A stretch of 64,000 nt of DNA, taken from contig NZ_JAPCZG010000002.1 in assembly GCF_025938155.1 (NCBI RefSeq), forward strand, positions 310,001 to 374,000, read 5' to 3'. Both the position numbers and the translations under genes were made by a program. Numbering within the stretch: the first letter of the stretch is position 1; every line of letters begins with the position of its first letter. Positions 17,804-26,665 of this stretch are shown here, one piece after another. A model generated the notes under the pieces. That model made no database searches and had not been told where the DNA came from. It saw nothing but the letters and a program-made list of their open reading frames with translations. This DNA is from Novosphingobium sp. KCTC 2891. GTDB lineage: Bacteria; Pseudomonadota; Alphaproteobacteria; Sphingomonadales; Sphingomonadaceae.

Positions 17804-19356
17804 CCGAAGCGCTCTACCCAGGGTCGGAGGATCGGCAGGACCGGAGCGAGGAAATCGGCATGGCGCTCCCACTGGCGCGTGCCATCGAACAGGCCCTGGC
17901 GGACCTGCCGTGCGCTCGCCGTCGCCACGCCTCGCTGCCGCGCCGTGCGGTCGAAACGACGCAGATCCTCGCTCCATGGCATATCGATGAATTCGCAGAT
18001 CGCGCGCGTGGTCGCGTCGAAATCCTGCACCAGGCGGTGATAGTGCACTTCCAGCACATTCAGCGGCAATGCCCCGCGGGCAGCCTCGATCAGCTGCATC
18101 GTCGCATCGTAATGCCGCGCCGCGCCTTCCAGCGTGGTGAAATCCATCGCGGCGTTGGTGAGTGCAAAATTGGTGCGGAAGCAGCTCCACACCACATCGC
18201 GCGGATCGCGGCGAACCAGAAGCACGCGGGCTTCGGGAAAGAGACGCGCGATGAGGGGCAGGCGTATGCCTTTCAGCGGGTCCATATCGACGAAGCACTG
18301 ACCATCCACCGCCAGCCCCGCGCCGCGCACGTGCTCCCAATAGGCCGCGCGGAAAGCCGCAAGGTCGGCTTCGGGCGCTGAATCCAGCCGCGCCAGTCCG
18401 CCTTCGGCAAGGAAGGCCTGGTCCGCATCGCGCAGCGTGGGGCGTTCTTCCAGCGCAGCACAGCCCGGCAGCGAGGCGAGCACGTTTTCAAGCAGCGTGT
18501 TGCCGCTGCGCGGATAGCCCAGCACGAAGACATGGCGCGAGGCCGGGCCGCGCGCCGCCGCCGGATCGGGAGCAGGCCAGCGCGCGGGATGAAGGTCCGG
18601 GATCTGCGCGGCGATCTGCGCGACGAAACGTGCGTGCGACGGCCGGCCCACGAAGGTGCGCGCGTGGACTGCGGCAAAATCCTGCTTCGAGCGCACATAG
18701 GCGGTTTCGGCGGCGGCATGGTCGCCCAGCCGGTCACAGGCATCGCCAAGGATGGCGAGCAGGTGCGAGCGTTCGCCGGACGGGCCGCCAAGGGTGCCCA
18801 CCACCGCTTCGGCGAGTTCACGGGCGCGCGCCGCATCGCCGGCTTCGAGTTCGACGGAGGCGAGCGCAGCCGTCGCCACTGCGTCCTGCGGGTTGGCCGC
18901 CAATGCGGCGGGAGCATGACGGCGCACGCCATCAGCATCGCCGTCGCGCGCGGCGATCGAGGCGAGGCCGGCGTGCGCGGGGCCGTGGCCGGGCTGTAGC
19001 TCCACGACGCGTCGATAGCAGCGCGCCGCCTCGTCCATGACGCCGCCGGCCGCCATCACGCAGGCGCGCTCGAACCAGCCGTCGGCATAGTCTGGCGCTG
19101 CTGCCAGCGCGGCATCGCAGTGGAGCGCCGCCTCGCGCAATTGGCCGGCATCGCGCAGCAAGCCGGCAAGGCCGACCAGCGCCTCGGGATCGCGCGGGGC
19201 AATCGCCAGCGCTTCGCGGAAATGGCGTGCGGCGCCGGCGGGATCGCCGTTCACCGCGTGGAACCAGCCCAATGTGTTGCAGTGGATCGCTTCGCGGCGA
19301 CCGGCGGCAAGGGCAGCCCGGGCCTCGGCAGCGGCTTGGGCGAGGTCGATCGTCAT
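17794..19356 (-). CDS. TPR-repeat sulfotransferase
   Basis: 520 residues. The first ~270 are TPR helices (ARHFREALAIAPRDPEALVG, AALHCDAALAAAPDYADGWF, CYRRVVELQPGHGPAHAGLA). The C-terminal half is a sulfotransferase: HVFVLGYPRSGNTLLENVLA is the 5'-PSB loop (PRSGxT), and LLVRRDPRDVVWSCF holds the 3'-PB region. The fold is close to the tyrosylprotein-sulfotransferase group, which transfers sulfate from PAPS. The TPR part could select a protein partner. It follows the TonB receptor gene on the same strand with only 100 bases between them. Confidence 0.9.
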   Translation of the reverse strand: MTIDLAQAAAEARAALAAGRREAIHCNTLGWFHAVNGDPAGAARHFREALAIAPRDPEALVGLAGLLRDAGQLREAALHCDAALAAAPDYADGWFERACVMAAGGVMDEAARCYRRVVELQPGHGPAHAGLASIAARDGDADGVRRHAPAALAANPQDAVATAALASVELEAGDAARARELAEAVVGTLGGPSGERSHLLAILGDACDRLGDHAAAETAYVRSKQDFAAVHARTFVGRPSHARFVAQIAAQIPDLHPARWPAPDPAAARGPASRHVFVLGYPRSGNTLLENVLASLPGCAALEERPTLRDADQAFLAEGGLARLDSAPEADLAAFRAAYWEHVRGAGLAVDGQCFVDMDPLKGIRLPLIARLFPEARVLLVRRDPRDVVWSCFRTNFALTNAAMDFTTLEGAARHYDATMQLIEAARGALPLNVLEVHYHRLVQDFDATTRAICEFIDMPWSEDLRRFDRTARQRGVATASARQVRQGLFDGTRQWERHADFLAPVLPILRPWVERFGYA

Positions 19357-19400
19357 GCCGCAGTCCTTCCCCGTGACGCAGCCCGCGTCAAGCGGACACG

Positions 19401-19431
19401 AAAAAGGGGGCAGGCATTGCTGCCCGCCCCC
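19401..19431 (-). terminator. intrinsic terminator of the TonB-receptor gene
   Basis: On the minus strand a G-rich arm with GGGCAG pairs with CTGCCC around a CAATGC loop and runs straight into CCTTTTT (plus-strand A-run 19401-19405). It lies 26 bases past the receptor stop, so the TPR-sulfotransferase gene downstream would be partly insulated or expressed by read-through. Confidence 0.75.
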
Positions 19432-19456
19432 GATTTCCTGTGCTTGCGAAGTTCGA

Positions 19457-22411
19457 TCAGAACTTCACGCGCGCACCCACCGCGAAACGGCGGCCCAGCG
19501 CGTCGTAGGTCGACGGATAGGTGTTGCCGCTGTTGTAGGTGGTCGAACCGATCGTGTTGCCAACGATCGGCGGCTTCTTGTTGAACAGGTTCTGCACGGT
19601 GACCGTGAAGGTGATCTGGTCGACGTTGAAGCGCGTGGTCAGATCGAAGATGTCGTAGCCATCGATCTTGCCGAAGTTCACGTTCTGGCCGCTGAGAACG
19701 CCGTTGCCGGCTGGCACGGTGCCCTCGAACGCCGGACCCGAAGCGACCACGTCGGCCGGTTCCTGCTTCACGCCGGAAATGTGGCGCCACAGGAACGAGA
19801 TATCGGCCTGGCCGATGCCGAACGTGTTGCGCACCGACCACTGGTACTTCGGCTGGATCGACCCGGTGAACGAGCAGTTCGCCGAGTAGTAGCCGACGCA
19901 CTCGCGGTTGATGCTGGTCGGGGTGGCCTGGTACTTCGAATGGGCGGTGTAGTTGCCGGTCGCGTTCAGCGCCCACTTCACCGCGCCAAAGTCGTGCGAG
20001 TAGTTCAGAACCACGTCGACGCCCGAAGTGAACAGCGTGCCAAGGTTGCCGAGCGGCGAGAAGAGGCCGCCGACCACCGCCGGGTCGCCGTCAAGACCGC
20101 CGGTCGCCGGATCGCGGCGGATGACGGTGCAAGCCGTGTTCGTGGCGCTCGATGCCGACAGGCCGTCGAAGCAAGCGCTGATGAGATCGCCCGGCAGGGG
20201 CGAGCCGATCACGTCGGTGACCTTGATGTTGTAGTAGTCAACCGAGAACGAGAAGCCCGGGACAGCCGACGGCTGAACCACCGCACCGACGGTCCAGGTG
20301 TTCGCCTTTTCCGGCTTCAGGTTGAGGTTGCCGCCCGAAGTGACGTTGGCCTGCGAACCGGTCGGATCAAGGATCTGGCCGATCGAGGAAGCCGGGGCGC
20401 CCTGTGCAAGGCAGACCGCGCGCAGGTTGGCATTGGTCACCGGAGCCGCGCCCGCGCAGGGATCGGAGGCGAGGTTGGTCAGGCCGGTGGTCAGCGGCGT
20501 GAACAGTTCCGCGATGTTGGGCGCGCGAACGGCGTGGGCGTAGTTGCCGCGGATCTTGAGGTCCGCAACCGGTTCCCAGCTGCCGCCGAACTTGTAGGTC
20601 CAGGCCTCGTTCGAGCCGCCGCCGCGCACGCTGTACTTCGAGTAGCGCGCACCGCCTTCGGCGGTCAGGCTCTTGAAGAACGGCTTGTCGTTGACGAGCG
20701 GAACGATGAGTTCGCCGTAGCCTTCCCACACGTCGTAGGCACCGTCGATGTCCGGAGCCGCGCCGCCGGCGCCGCCGAGTTCACCCGGCGTCTTCGACAG
20801 CGTGTCCGAGATCTGCTTGGCGCCATACTTGCGGTATTCGCTGCCGAGCGCGAAGCCGACCGGCTCGCTCGCGCTGGGAACCGACCAGCCGAAGTCGCCC
20901 GAAAGCAGGCCACGGACCTGCAGGAGCGAGGTCTTGTTGCTGGTGGTCGACGGCGAGAGCAGGTAGGCCGCCTGCGCCGGGGTGATCGAACCGCCCGCGC
21001 CGAACACGTTCAGCGGAACGCAGCCCGCGTTGCCGCTGAGGCAGGTGCTGGTGTTGGTGGCGAGCAGCGCATCGCGCACGCGCGAGGTCAGGACGTAGCC
21101 CGTGATGGTCTGGGTCTTGTCCGATTCGCCGTAGCTGCCGCGCAGGTCCCAATCGACCGTGCTGGTCAGCTTTCCGCGGAAGCCCAGCGAGTAGTCGAAG
21201 ACGTTCGAGGCGTATTCCGAGTTGCGCGTGCCGGTTTCGGTCATGCGGCGACGCAGCACGGTGCTGAAGGTGCGATAGTTGGGATCGGTCGGATCCGTCG
21301 CGACGCGGGCGGCATCGCACTCGGCGATGCTGAGGCCGTTGGCCGAGCAGAACTGACCAGCAGCGCCCGCCGGAAGGTAGGGGTTGCTGTAGGGGATGAC
21401 GACCGACGAAGCGAACACGCCCGAAGGAGCGATGATCGTCGAGACGGTGTTCTTCGAGAACATGCCGCGCGTGTAGACTTCAACCGCGTCGGACAGCTGG
21501 TAGTTGGCCTGCGCGAAGATGTTGAAGCGGCGGAACGGCGTCTGGAAGATGTTGTAGGGGTTGAAGTTGAAGGGCGTGAAGCCCGATTCAAGCAGGCCGG
21601 TCGTCGGGTTGATGACCTTGTTGCCGCCGTTGATCGAGAAGCGCGAGGGCACCGCCGTGCCCGAGCCGCCGGCCGAACCCGAGTAGCTGTCGAGCTGGTA
21701 GTACGAGAAGTCGCGCGCGCCCTGGTAGACCGGGTTCGAGTTCTGGTAGCCGAGGCTCAGCACCGCGTTGCCGCGGCCGTCGTCGAAGTTGACGCCGGTG
21801 GTCACGTCAGCGCGGAAGTAGTTGCCGTCGCCCTTTTCGGTGATCTGGTCGGAAACCGACAGATCGACGCCCGAGAAGTCCTTCTTGGTGATGAAGTTGA
21901 CGACGCCGGTGATGGCGTCCGCACCATAGGTGGTCACGGCCGCGCCGGTCAGCGCGTCAACGCGGCTGATCAGGGCGAGCGGGATGTTGTTGAGGTCGAC
22001 GCGGCCCTGAAGGTCGGCCGGGACGATGCGCTGGCCATCGATCAGGACGATGTTGCGGTTCGAACCGAGGCCGCGAAGGTCGACGTACGAGGAGCCGCCG
22101 TTGCCGTTGTTGACGGCCGAGCCGATGTTCGAGACGACGCCGGGCACTTCGCGCAGCACGTCTTCAGCGGTGTTCGACTGCTTCAGCTCGATCTGGTCCG
22201 CCGTGGTCACGTTGACCGGGGTCGCCTGAACGAGGTTGGGGTTGCGGATCAGCGAGCCGGTGACGACGATGGTATTCGCATCGGTGGTCTCGGCAGCGGC
22301 CTGGTCCTGCGCCGCCGTATCCTGCGCAGCGGCAGGCATGGCGATCAGTGCCAGCGCAACCGCGACCGGCGCAGCGCCGGTCTTCAGAGCGGTGATGGTG
22401 TTGTTCTTCAC
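19457..22411 (-). CDS. TonB-dependent outer-membrane receptor
   Basis: 984 residues from GTG 22411, preceded by GAAGGGA on the minus strand. Signal peptide MKNNTITALKTGAAPVAVAL (cleaved after AAAQ), then the TonB-box-like TIVVTGSLIRNPN. The plug domain has TAEDVLREVPGV and YVDLRGLGSNRNIVLIDGQR, and the C-terminal beta-barrel ends FAVGARVKF with a terminal Phe. It imports a large substrate using TonB-ExbBD energy. The GSLIR plug form is typical of the abundant sphingomonad/Caulobacter receptors rather than siderophore receptors. The adjacent TPR-sulfotransferase and hydroxylase suggest a dedicated, modified ligand; the ligand is unknown. Confidence 0.93.
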   Translation of the reverse strand: MKNNTITALKTGAAPVAVALALIAMPAAAQDTAAQDQAAAETTDANTIVVTGSLIRNPNLVQATPVNVTTADQIELKQSNTAEDVLREVPGVVSNIGSAVNNGNGGSSYVDLRGLGSNRNIVLIDGQRIVPADLQGRVDLNNIPLALISRVDALTGAAVTTYGADAITGVVNFITKKDFSGVDLSVSDQITEKGDGNYFRADVTTGVNFDDGRGNAVLSLGYQNSNPVYQGARDFSYYQLDSYSGSAGGSGTAVPSRFSINGGNKVINPTTGLLESGFTPFNFNPYNIFQTPFRRFNIFAQANYQLSDAVEVYTRGMFSKNTVSTIIAPSGVFASSVVIPYSNPYLPAGAAGQFCSANGLSIAECDAARVATDPTDPNYRTFSTVLRRRMTETGTRNSEYASNVFDYSLGFRGKLTSTVDWDLRGSYGESDKTQTITGYVLTSRVRDALLATNTSTCLSGNAGCVPLNVFGAGGSITPAQAAYLLSPSTTSNKTSLLQVRGLLSGDFGWSVPSASEPVGFALGSEYRKYGAKQISDTLSKTPGELGGAGGAAPDIDGAYDVWEGYGELIVPLVNDKPFFKSLTAEGGARYSKYSVRGGGSNEAWTYKFGGSWEPVADLKIRGNYAHAVRAPNIAELFTPLTTGLTNLASDPCAGAAPVTNANLRAVCLAQGAPASSIGQILDPTGSQANVTSGGNLNLKPEKANTWTVGAVVQPSAVPGFSFSVDYYNIKVTDVIGSPLPGDLISACFDGLSASSATNTACTVIRRDPATGGLDGDPAVVGGLFSPLGNLGTLFTSGVDVVLNYSHDFGAVKWALNATGNYTAHSKYQATPTSINRECVGYYSANCSFTGSIQPKYQWSVRNTFGIGQADISFLWRHISGVKQEPADVVASGPAFEGTVPAGNGVLSGQNVNFGKIDGYDIFDLTTRFNVDQITFTVTVQNLFNKKPPIVGNTIGSTTYNSGNTYPSTYDALGRRFAVGARVKF

Positions 22412-22771
22412 GTGTCCAGTCCCTTCAATGGGCAGCGGGGACGAAACCCGCCGCCGAAGTCCATTCCCGGCCCCCCGTCTGGCCGTCCAACGACCGGACA
22501 CACCAAAGCGGATCCACGGACCCCGGGAAATGATGGAGCTTTCTGTGAGATTTACGGGGCGACTTGGAAGCGCGAAGTCGCGGACGACATCAAAACGCAA
22601 TATGATTGTGGCCAAGGTGCAACACAGGACCTGTACCAAAGGGCAGAATCCCTGATTACCGGGACATTTACCGTTGCCCAAAAATTGCGCCCGGTACCAA
22701 ATGTTCCTAAAGAAATTACAATTGCAAGCAGCGAAGGAACAAGAAAGGTGCGCCGTTCGCGCTGGCAGCCC
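22412..22771 (-). promoter_or_regulatory. 360-bp upstream region of the TonB-receptor gene
   Basis: No convincing gene lies here. The stretch 22590-22740 is visibly richer in A/T than its surroundings and should hold the receptor promoter. It contains an imperfect inverted repeat (GGGACATTTACCG at 22661-22673 against CGGTACCAAATGTTCC at 22692-22707) and a small palindrome (ACAGG-A-CCTGT, 22624-22634). These are candidate regulator sites. No clear -35/-10 pair stands out. Confidence 0.5.
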
Positions 22772-23605
22772 TCATTTGGGCAGGAACAGCAGCGGGTCCA
22801 GTCGGCGCCCCTGCCAGGTCACGCTCCAATGGAGATGCGGCCCCGTGGCGCGGCCCGACATGCCGATCCGCCCCAGCACCTGACCTTGGCGGACGGTATC
22901 GCCCTCCTTTACCGCCAGGCTCGACGCGTGAAGGAACGCGCTGTTGAGACCCATGCCGTGGTCCAGGATCAACAGGTGCCCCTCCAGCGTGAACGGCGCG
23001 TCCGCCGCCAGCACCACGGTGCCATCGGCCGGCGCGACAAAGGGCGTGCCGGCACCGCCGGCAATGTCCATGCCCGAATGGTACGCGCCCGGCTCACCGC
23101 GATAGATCCGCTGCGCGCCGAACAGACCGGATAGCCGCCCCGGCGCCGGCCGCAGGAAATCCTGCCGCCAGCCCTGGGCCATGCTATCCCGTGCGCGCGC
23201 CGCCGCGATACGCGCCACTTCACCGGCGCGCCGCTGCGCGAACTCGGCATCGGGCAGGCCACCGGGCCGCTTGGGCGTGTCGATCCGCTCGATACGCCAG
23301 GCGCGCGGGGCAATGGCCAGCGCAGTTTCGATGCGGCGACCATCGGCAAGCACGGCGACAAGCTTCGCGGCCGGCGGCGCATCGCGGTCGAAAGCCACGA
23401 AGAAGCCACCGTCGGGCGCAAGCGGGACCGGCTTGTCGTCCAGCATGAGCGCGCTGGTGCCGGCAGGCGCCTGCCCGCGCAGCCAGCCGCCCTGTTCGGA
23501 GGGGCCGGACACGGCCAGTGCCAGCGGGGCCACATCGGCCCGGACCGGCGCCATCGTCACGGTGAAGGCCAGCCCCAGCACCGCAGCGGCCGCGCGCAGA
23601 CGCAT
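22772..23605 (-). CDS. M23-family peptidase (LytM/envelope murein hydrolase type)
   Basis: 277 residues from ATG 23605 with a Sec signal (MRLRAAAAVLGLAFTVTMAP). The C-terminal M23 domain has the zinc motifs HSGMDIAGGAGTP (HxxxD) and GPHLHW (HxH), plus GTVVLAADAPFTLEGHLLIL, so it looks catalytically intact. Such enzymes cut peptide cross-links in peptidoglycan in the periplasm. The ATG shares one base with the stop of the DUF2093 gene (TGATG), indicating coupling with that gene and probably xseA upstream. Confidence 0.9.
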   Translation of the reverse strand: MRLRAAAAVLGLAFTVTMAPVRADVAPLALAVSGPSEQGGWLRGQAPAGTSALMLDDKPVPLAPDGGFFVAFDRDAPPAAKLVAVLADGRRIETALAIAPRAWRIERIDTPKRPGGLPDAEFAQRRAGEVARIAAARARDSMAQGWRQDFLRPAPGRLSGLFGAQRIYRGEPGAYHSGMDIAGGAGTPFVAPADGTVVLAADAPFTLEGHLLILDHGMGLNSAFLHASSLAVKEGDTVRQGQVLGRIGMSGRATGPHLHWSVTWQGRRLDPLLFLPK

Positions 23606-23805
23606 CAGCGTTCGAGCAGCCGCTTCGTCGCGATTTCGGGCGTGGCGTAGGCTTCCTGGCGCACCGAGCACCAATAGCGCAGCATATCGAGCGGGATTTG
23701 CTCGCCGCTGATCGCACAAACGACATGATCACCAGCGGACAGCTGGCGGAAAGTGCCGGGAAGATAGTGAAGCCGCGCGAGGCGGCCGGCAGGAGACATC
23801 AGCAT
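23605..23805 (-). CDS. DUF2093 small protein
   Basis: 66 residues from ATG 23805 (MLMSPAGRLARLHYLPGTFR). The core HYLPGTFRQLSAGDHVVCAI and SGEQIPLDMLRYWCSVRQEA match DUF2093, a small alphaproteobacterial family usually found beside xseA, as here. The ISGEQIPLDMLRYW part has a short zinc-ribbon-like look but only two cysteines. Function is not known. It overlaps the M23 peptidase start by one base. Confidence 0.82.
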   Translation of the reverse strand: MLMSPAGRLARLHYLPGTFRQLSAGDHVVCAISGEQIPLDMLRYWCSVRQEAYATPEIATKRLLER

Positions 23806-23832
23806 GGGCACCAATCTAGGTGCTTCATGCGC

Positions 23833-25329
23833 TCAAAGCAATTTCGGCTGATCATCGCCGCGCGCTGCCGGTCGCGGTTTCGGTGCGGCACGCGGCGGGA
23901 ATGGGGCGGAAGGCGCAGGCGTTGCCCCCTCTGGCCCCGCAGCAACAACGTCCAGCGCCCCATCGGCGAACTTGAGCGTCAGTGCGCCGCGCTCCGCCGC
24001 CGTGCGGCGATCCTTGACCACCGCGCCTTCGCGGTCTGTCACCAGAACATAGCCGCGCAGCAACGGTGCCTCCGGGTCCAGCGAGCGGCGCAGACGGTCC
24101 AGCGCGTCGACACGCAGACGCAGCGCCCCGATCCGCTGCAGCACCGCATCGGGGCGCAGGCGCTGCCCGGCGAGACGGTCGCGCTCGCGGTTGAGGCGCG
24201 CGGCGAGCAGGGCAGGCCGCAGCGCACCCGCCGAGCGGCCCAGCGCGCCGCGGGCGATCTCGGTGCGGTGGAGCAGGCCGCGCCGCAGCCGCTCGCCCAG
24301 ATCGTCAAGCCGCTGCGCCTGCGCCTGGAGCAGCGCTTGCGGCTGCGGAAGGCGTCCGCCGCGCTGGTCCAGCCGTTCGCGCGCATGGGCGAGCAGGCGC
24401 ACCATGCCACGCTGCTTGCGTGCGTGGAAATCGCTGAGCACAGCAGCCAGTTCGCCCAGCACCGGCACCGCGATTTCGGCCGCGGCGGTGGGGGTGGGCG
24501 CACGCAAGTCGGCGGCAAAATCGGCCAGGGTGGTGTCGGTCTCGTGACCCACCGCGCTGATCACAGGGATGGTCGATCCGGCGATGGCGCGGACCACGTC
24601 CTCTTCGTTGAAGCACCACAGGTCCTCGATCGAGCCGCCGCCGCGCGCCACGATGACAAGGTCCGGGCGCGGCACCGGGCCGCCCGGTTCGATGGCAGAG
24701 AAGCCGCGCACCGCCGCCGCGATCTGCGCCGCCGCGCCCTGCCCCTGCACCAGCACCGGCCAGACGACGACGTGGCTGGGAAAGCGGTCGCGCAGGCGGT
24801 GCAGGATGTCGCGGATCACCGCCCCGGTGGGCGAAGTGACGACGCCGATGGTGCGCGGCAGATAGGGCAGCGCGCGCTTGCGGCGCGGATCGAACAGGCC
24901 TTCCGCTTCCAGCCGCGCCTTGGTCTTGGCCAGCAGCGCCAGCAGCGCGCCCTCGCCGGCGATCTCCATGCGGTCGATCACGATCTGGTAGTTCGAGCGG
25001 CCGGGATAAGTCGTCAGCTTGCCGGTGGCGACCACTTCCACGCCGTCTTCCGGCAGGAACGACAGGCGCTGCGCGTTGCCGCGCCACATCACGCCGTCCA
25101 GCCGCGCGCCCTCATCCTTGAGGCACAGGTAGAGGTGCCCGGACGCCGCGCGCTTCACGCCCGAAAGCTCGCCGCGCACACGCACGAAGCCGAACCGATC
25201 CTCCACCGTGCGCTTCAGCAGCGCGGAAATCTCGGAGATCGACAACGCGGGGGCGTTGTCGCCCGCCTGTTCCCTCGCTAACAGCCCGCCAGCGTCTTGG
25301 TCGTCGTTGGGCGAAGAAGGGAATGCCAT
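23833..25329 (-). CDS. xseA: exodeoxyribonuclease VII large subunit
   Basis: 498 residues from ATG 25329 ([20 protein letters not shown]). N-terminal OB-fold ([20 protein letters not shown]), then the catalytic region with [39 protein letters not shown] and [20 protein letters not shown], and a long coiled-coil tail. With the small subunit XseB, not present here, it degrades single-stranded DNA to short oligonucleotides. The ATG overlaps the divergent purD ATG within one CATG. The C-terminal ~40 residues are Pro/Ala-rich and variable. Confidence 0.95.
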   Translation of the reverse strand: MAFPSSPNDDQDAGGLLAREQAGDNAPALSISEISALLKRTVEDRFGFVRVRGELSGVKRAASGHLYLCLKDEGARLDGVMWRGNAQRLSFLPEDGVEVVATGKLTTYPGRSNYQIVIDRMEIAGEGALLALLAKTKARLEAEGLFDPRRKRALPYLPRTIGVVTSPTGAVIRDILHRLRDRFPSHVVVWPVLVQGQGAAAQIAAAVRGFSAIEPGGPVPRPDLVIVARGGGSIEDLWCFNEEDVVRAIAGSTIPVISAVGHETDTTLADFAADLRAPTPTAAAEIAVPVLGELAAVLSDFHARKQRGMVRLLAHARERLDQRGGRLPQPQALLQAQAQRLDDLGERLRRGLLHRTEIARGALGRSAGALRPALLAARLNRERDRLAGQRLRPDAVLQRIGALRLRVDALDRLRRSLDPEAPLLRGYVLVTDREGAVVKDRRTAAERGALTLKFADGALDVVAAGPEGATPAPSAPFPPRAAPKPRPAARGDDQPKLL

Positions 25330-26620
25330 GAATATCCTGCTGATCGGGTCGGGCGGCCGTGAACATGCGCTCGCGTGGAAACTGGCCCAATCGCCGCTTC
25401 TCGGCAACCTCTATGCGGCGCCGGGCAATCCGGGCGTGGCCGACCATGCCGAACTGGTCGCACTCGATCTGGCCGATCACGCCGCCGTCGTCACCTTCTG
25501 CGAGGCGAAGCGCATCGGGCTGATCGTGATCGGGCCGGAAGCGCCGCTGGTCGATGGACTGGCCGATTCGCTGCGCGGCGCCGGCTTCTCGGTGTTCGGC
25601 CCCAGCCGCGCGGCAGCGCAGCTGGAAGGATCGAAGGGCTTCACCAAGGATCTGTGCGCGCGCGCCAACATCCCGACCGCCGGCTATGTCCGCGCGAAGT
25701 CCGAAGCCGAGGCGCGCGAAGCGCTGGCCCGGTTCGGCGCGCCGGTGGTGATCAAGGCCGACGGGCTTGCCGCGGGCAAGGGCGTGGTCGTGGCGATGAC
25801 CATGGACGAGGCCGAGGAAGCCGTGACCGACATGTTCGGCGGCCAGTTCGGCAGCGCCGGCGCCGAAGTGGTGGTCGAGGAATTCCTCACCGGCGAGGAA
25901 GCCAGCTTCTTCGCGCTGACCGACGGCGCGACGATCGTGCCCTTCGCCTCGGCGCAGGATCACAAGCGCGTGGGCGACGGCGATACCGGCCCCAACACCG
26001 GCGGCATGGGCGCCTACAGCCCGGCGCGCGTGCTGACGCCCGAACTGGAAGCGGAAACCATCGCGAAGATCGTCGCCCCTACGGTCAAGACCATGGCGGA
26101 CGAGGGCACGCCTTATTCCGGCGTGCTTTATGCGGGGCTGATGCTCACCGCCGAAGGGCCGAAGCTGATCGAATACAATTGCCGGTTCGGCGATCCGGAA
26201 TGCCAGGTGCTGATGATGCGGCTGGAAAGCGATCTGGTCGAACTGCTGCTGGCCTGTGCCGACAGCCGCCTGTCATCGATCGAGCCGCCGCGCTTCTCGG
26301 CCGATCCGGCCCTGACCGTGGTGATGGCGGCGGAAGGCTATCCCGCCACGCCGAAAAAGGGCGGCCGGATCGACCGCATCCCCGCCGCCGAGGCGACCGG
26401 GGCCAAGGTGTTCCATGCCGGCACCACGCTGGGCATGGACGGCACGCTCAGCGCCAGCGGCGGCCGCGTGCTCAACGTGACCGCACGCGGCAAGACCGTC
26501 CGCGCGGCCCGCGACGCAGCCTATGCCGCGGTGGACACCATCGAGTTTCCCGAAGGCTTCTGCCGCCGCGACATCGGCCAGAAGGAAATCGACCGCGAAA
26601 CGGCGCGCGGCGAAGACTGA
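25328..26620 (+). CDS. purD: phosphoribosylamine--glycine ligase
   Basis: 430 residues starting [20 protein letters not shown]. PurD makes glycinamide ribonucleotide from phosphoribosylamine, glycine and ATP, the second step of purine synthesis. The ATP-grasp body shows [20 protein letters not shown], the flexible loop [17 protein letters not shown] and the metal-site [14 protein letters not shown] 25328 fits the family start and has GAAGGGA upstream. That ribosome site and the ATG lie inside the 5' end of the opposite-strand xseA gene, whose start codon it overlaps. Confidence 0.96.
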   Translation: MNILLIGSGGREHALAWKLAQSPLLGNLYAAPGNPGVADHAELVALDLADHAAVVTFCEAKRIGLIVIGPEAPLVDGLADSLRGAGFSVFGPSRAAAQLEGSKGFTKDLCARANIPTAGYVRAKSEAEAREALARFGAPVVIKADGLAAGKGVVVAMTMDEAEEAVTDMFGGQFGSAGAEVVVEEFLTGEEASFFALTDGATIVPFASAQDHKRVGDGDTGPNTGGMGAYSPARVLTPELEAETIAKIVAPTVKTMADEGTPYSGVLYAGLMLTAEGPKLIEYNCRFGDPECQVLMMRLESDLVELLLACADSRLSSIEPPRFSADPALTVVMAAEGYPATPKKGGRIDRIPAAEATGAKVFHAGTTLGMDGTLSASGGRVLNVTARGKTVRAARDAAYAAVDTIEFPEGFCRRDIGQKEIDRETARGED

Positions 26621-26632
26621 GCCAGGGAATTG

Positions 26633-26658
26633 GCCGGTGCGCGGCGCGCACCGGCTTT
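26633..26658. terminator. hairpin between convergent purD and PfkB-kinase genes
   Basis: Perfect 10-bp stem GCCGGTGCGC (26633-26642) / GCGCACCGGC (26646-26655) with a GGC loop, followed by TTT on the plus strand. It sits between the two stop codons (26620 and 26666) and could serve both transcripts. Confidence 0.65.
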
Positions 26659-26665
26659 CCGGCCC

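Noticed and set aside
15491..18340. A 949-codon minus frame that would join the hydroxylase to upstream sequence
   Set aside because: Upstream of ATG 16699 the translated sequence is antisense to the sulfotransferase-like gene and resembles no family. The conserved TPR and hydroxylase part begins after that ATG.
19274..23134. A 1286-codon open frame on the plus strand across the TonB receptor
   Set aside because: It is antisense to the receptor, whose plug, barrel and terminal Phe are all recognisable on the minus strand. The plus frame is Arg/Ala/Val-rich without domain content, as expected from a high-GC shadow.
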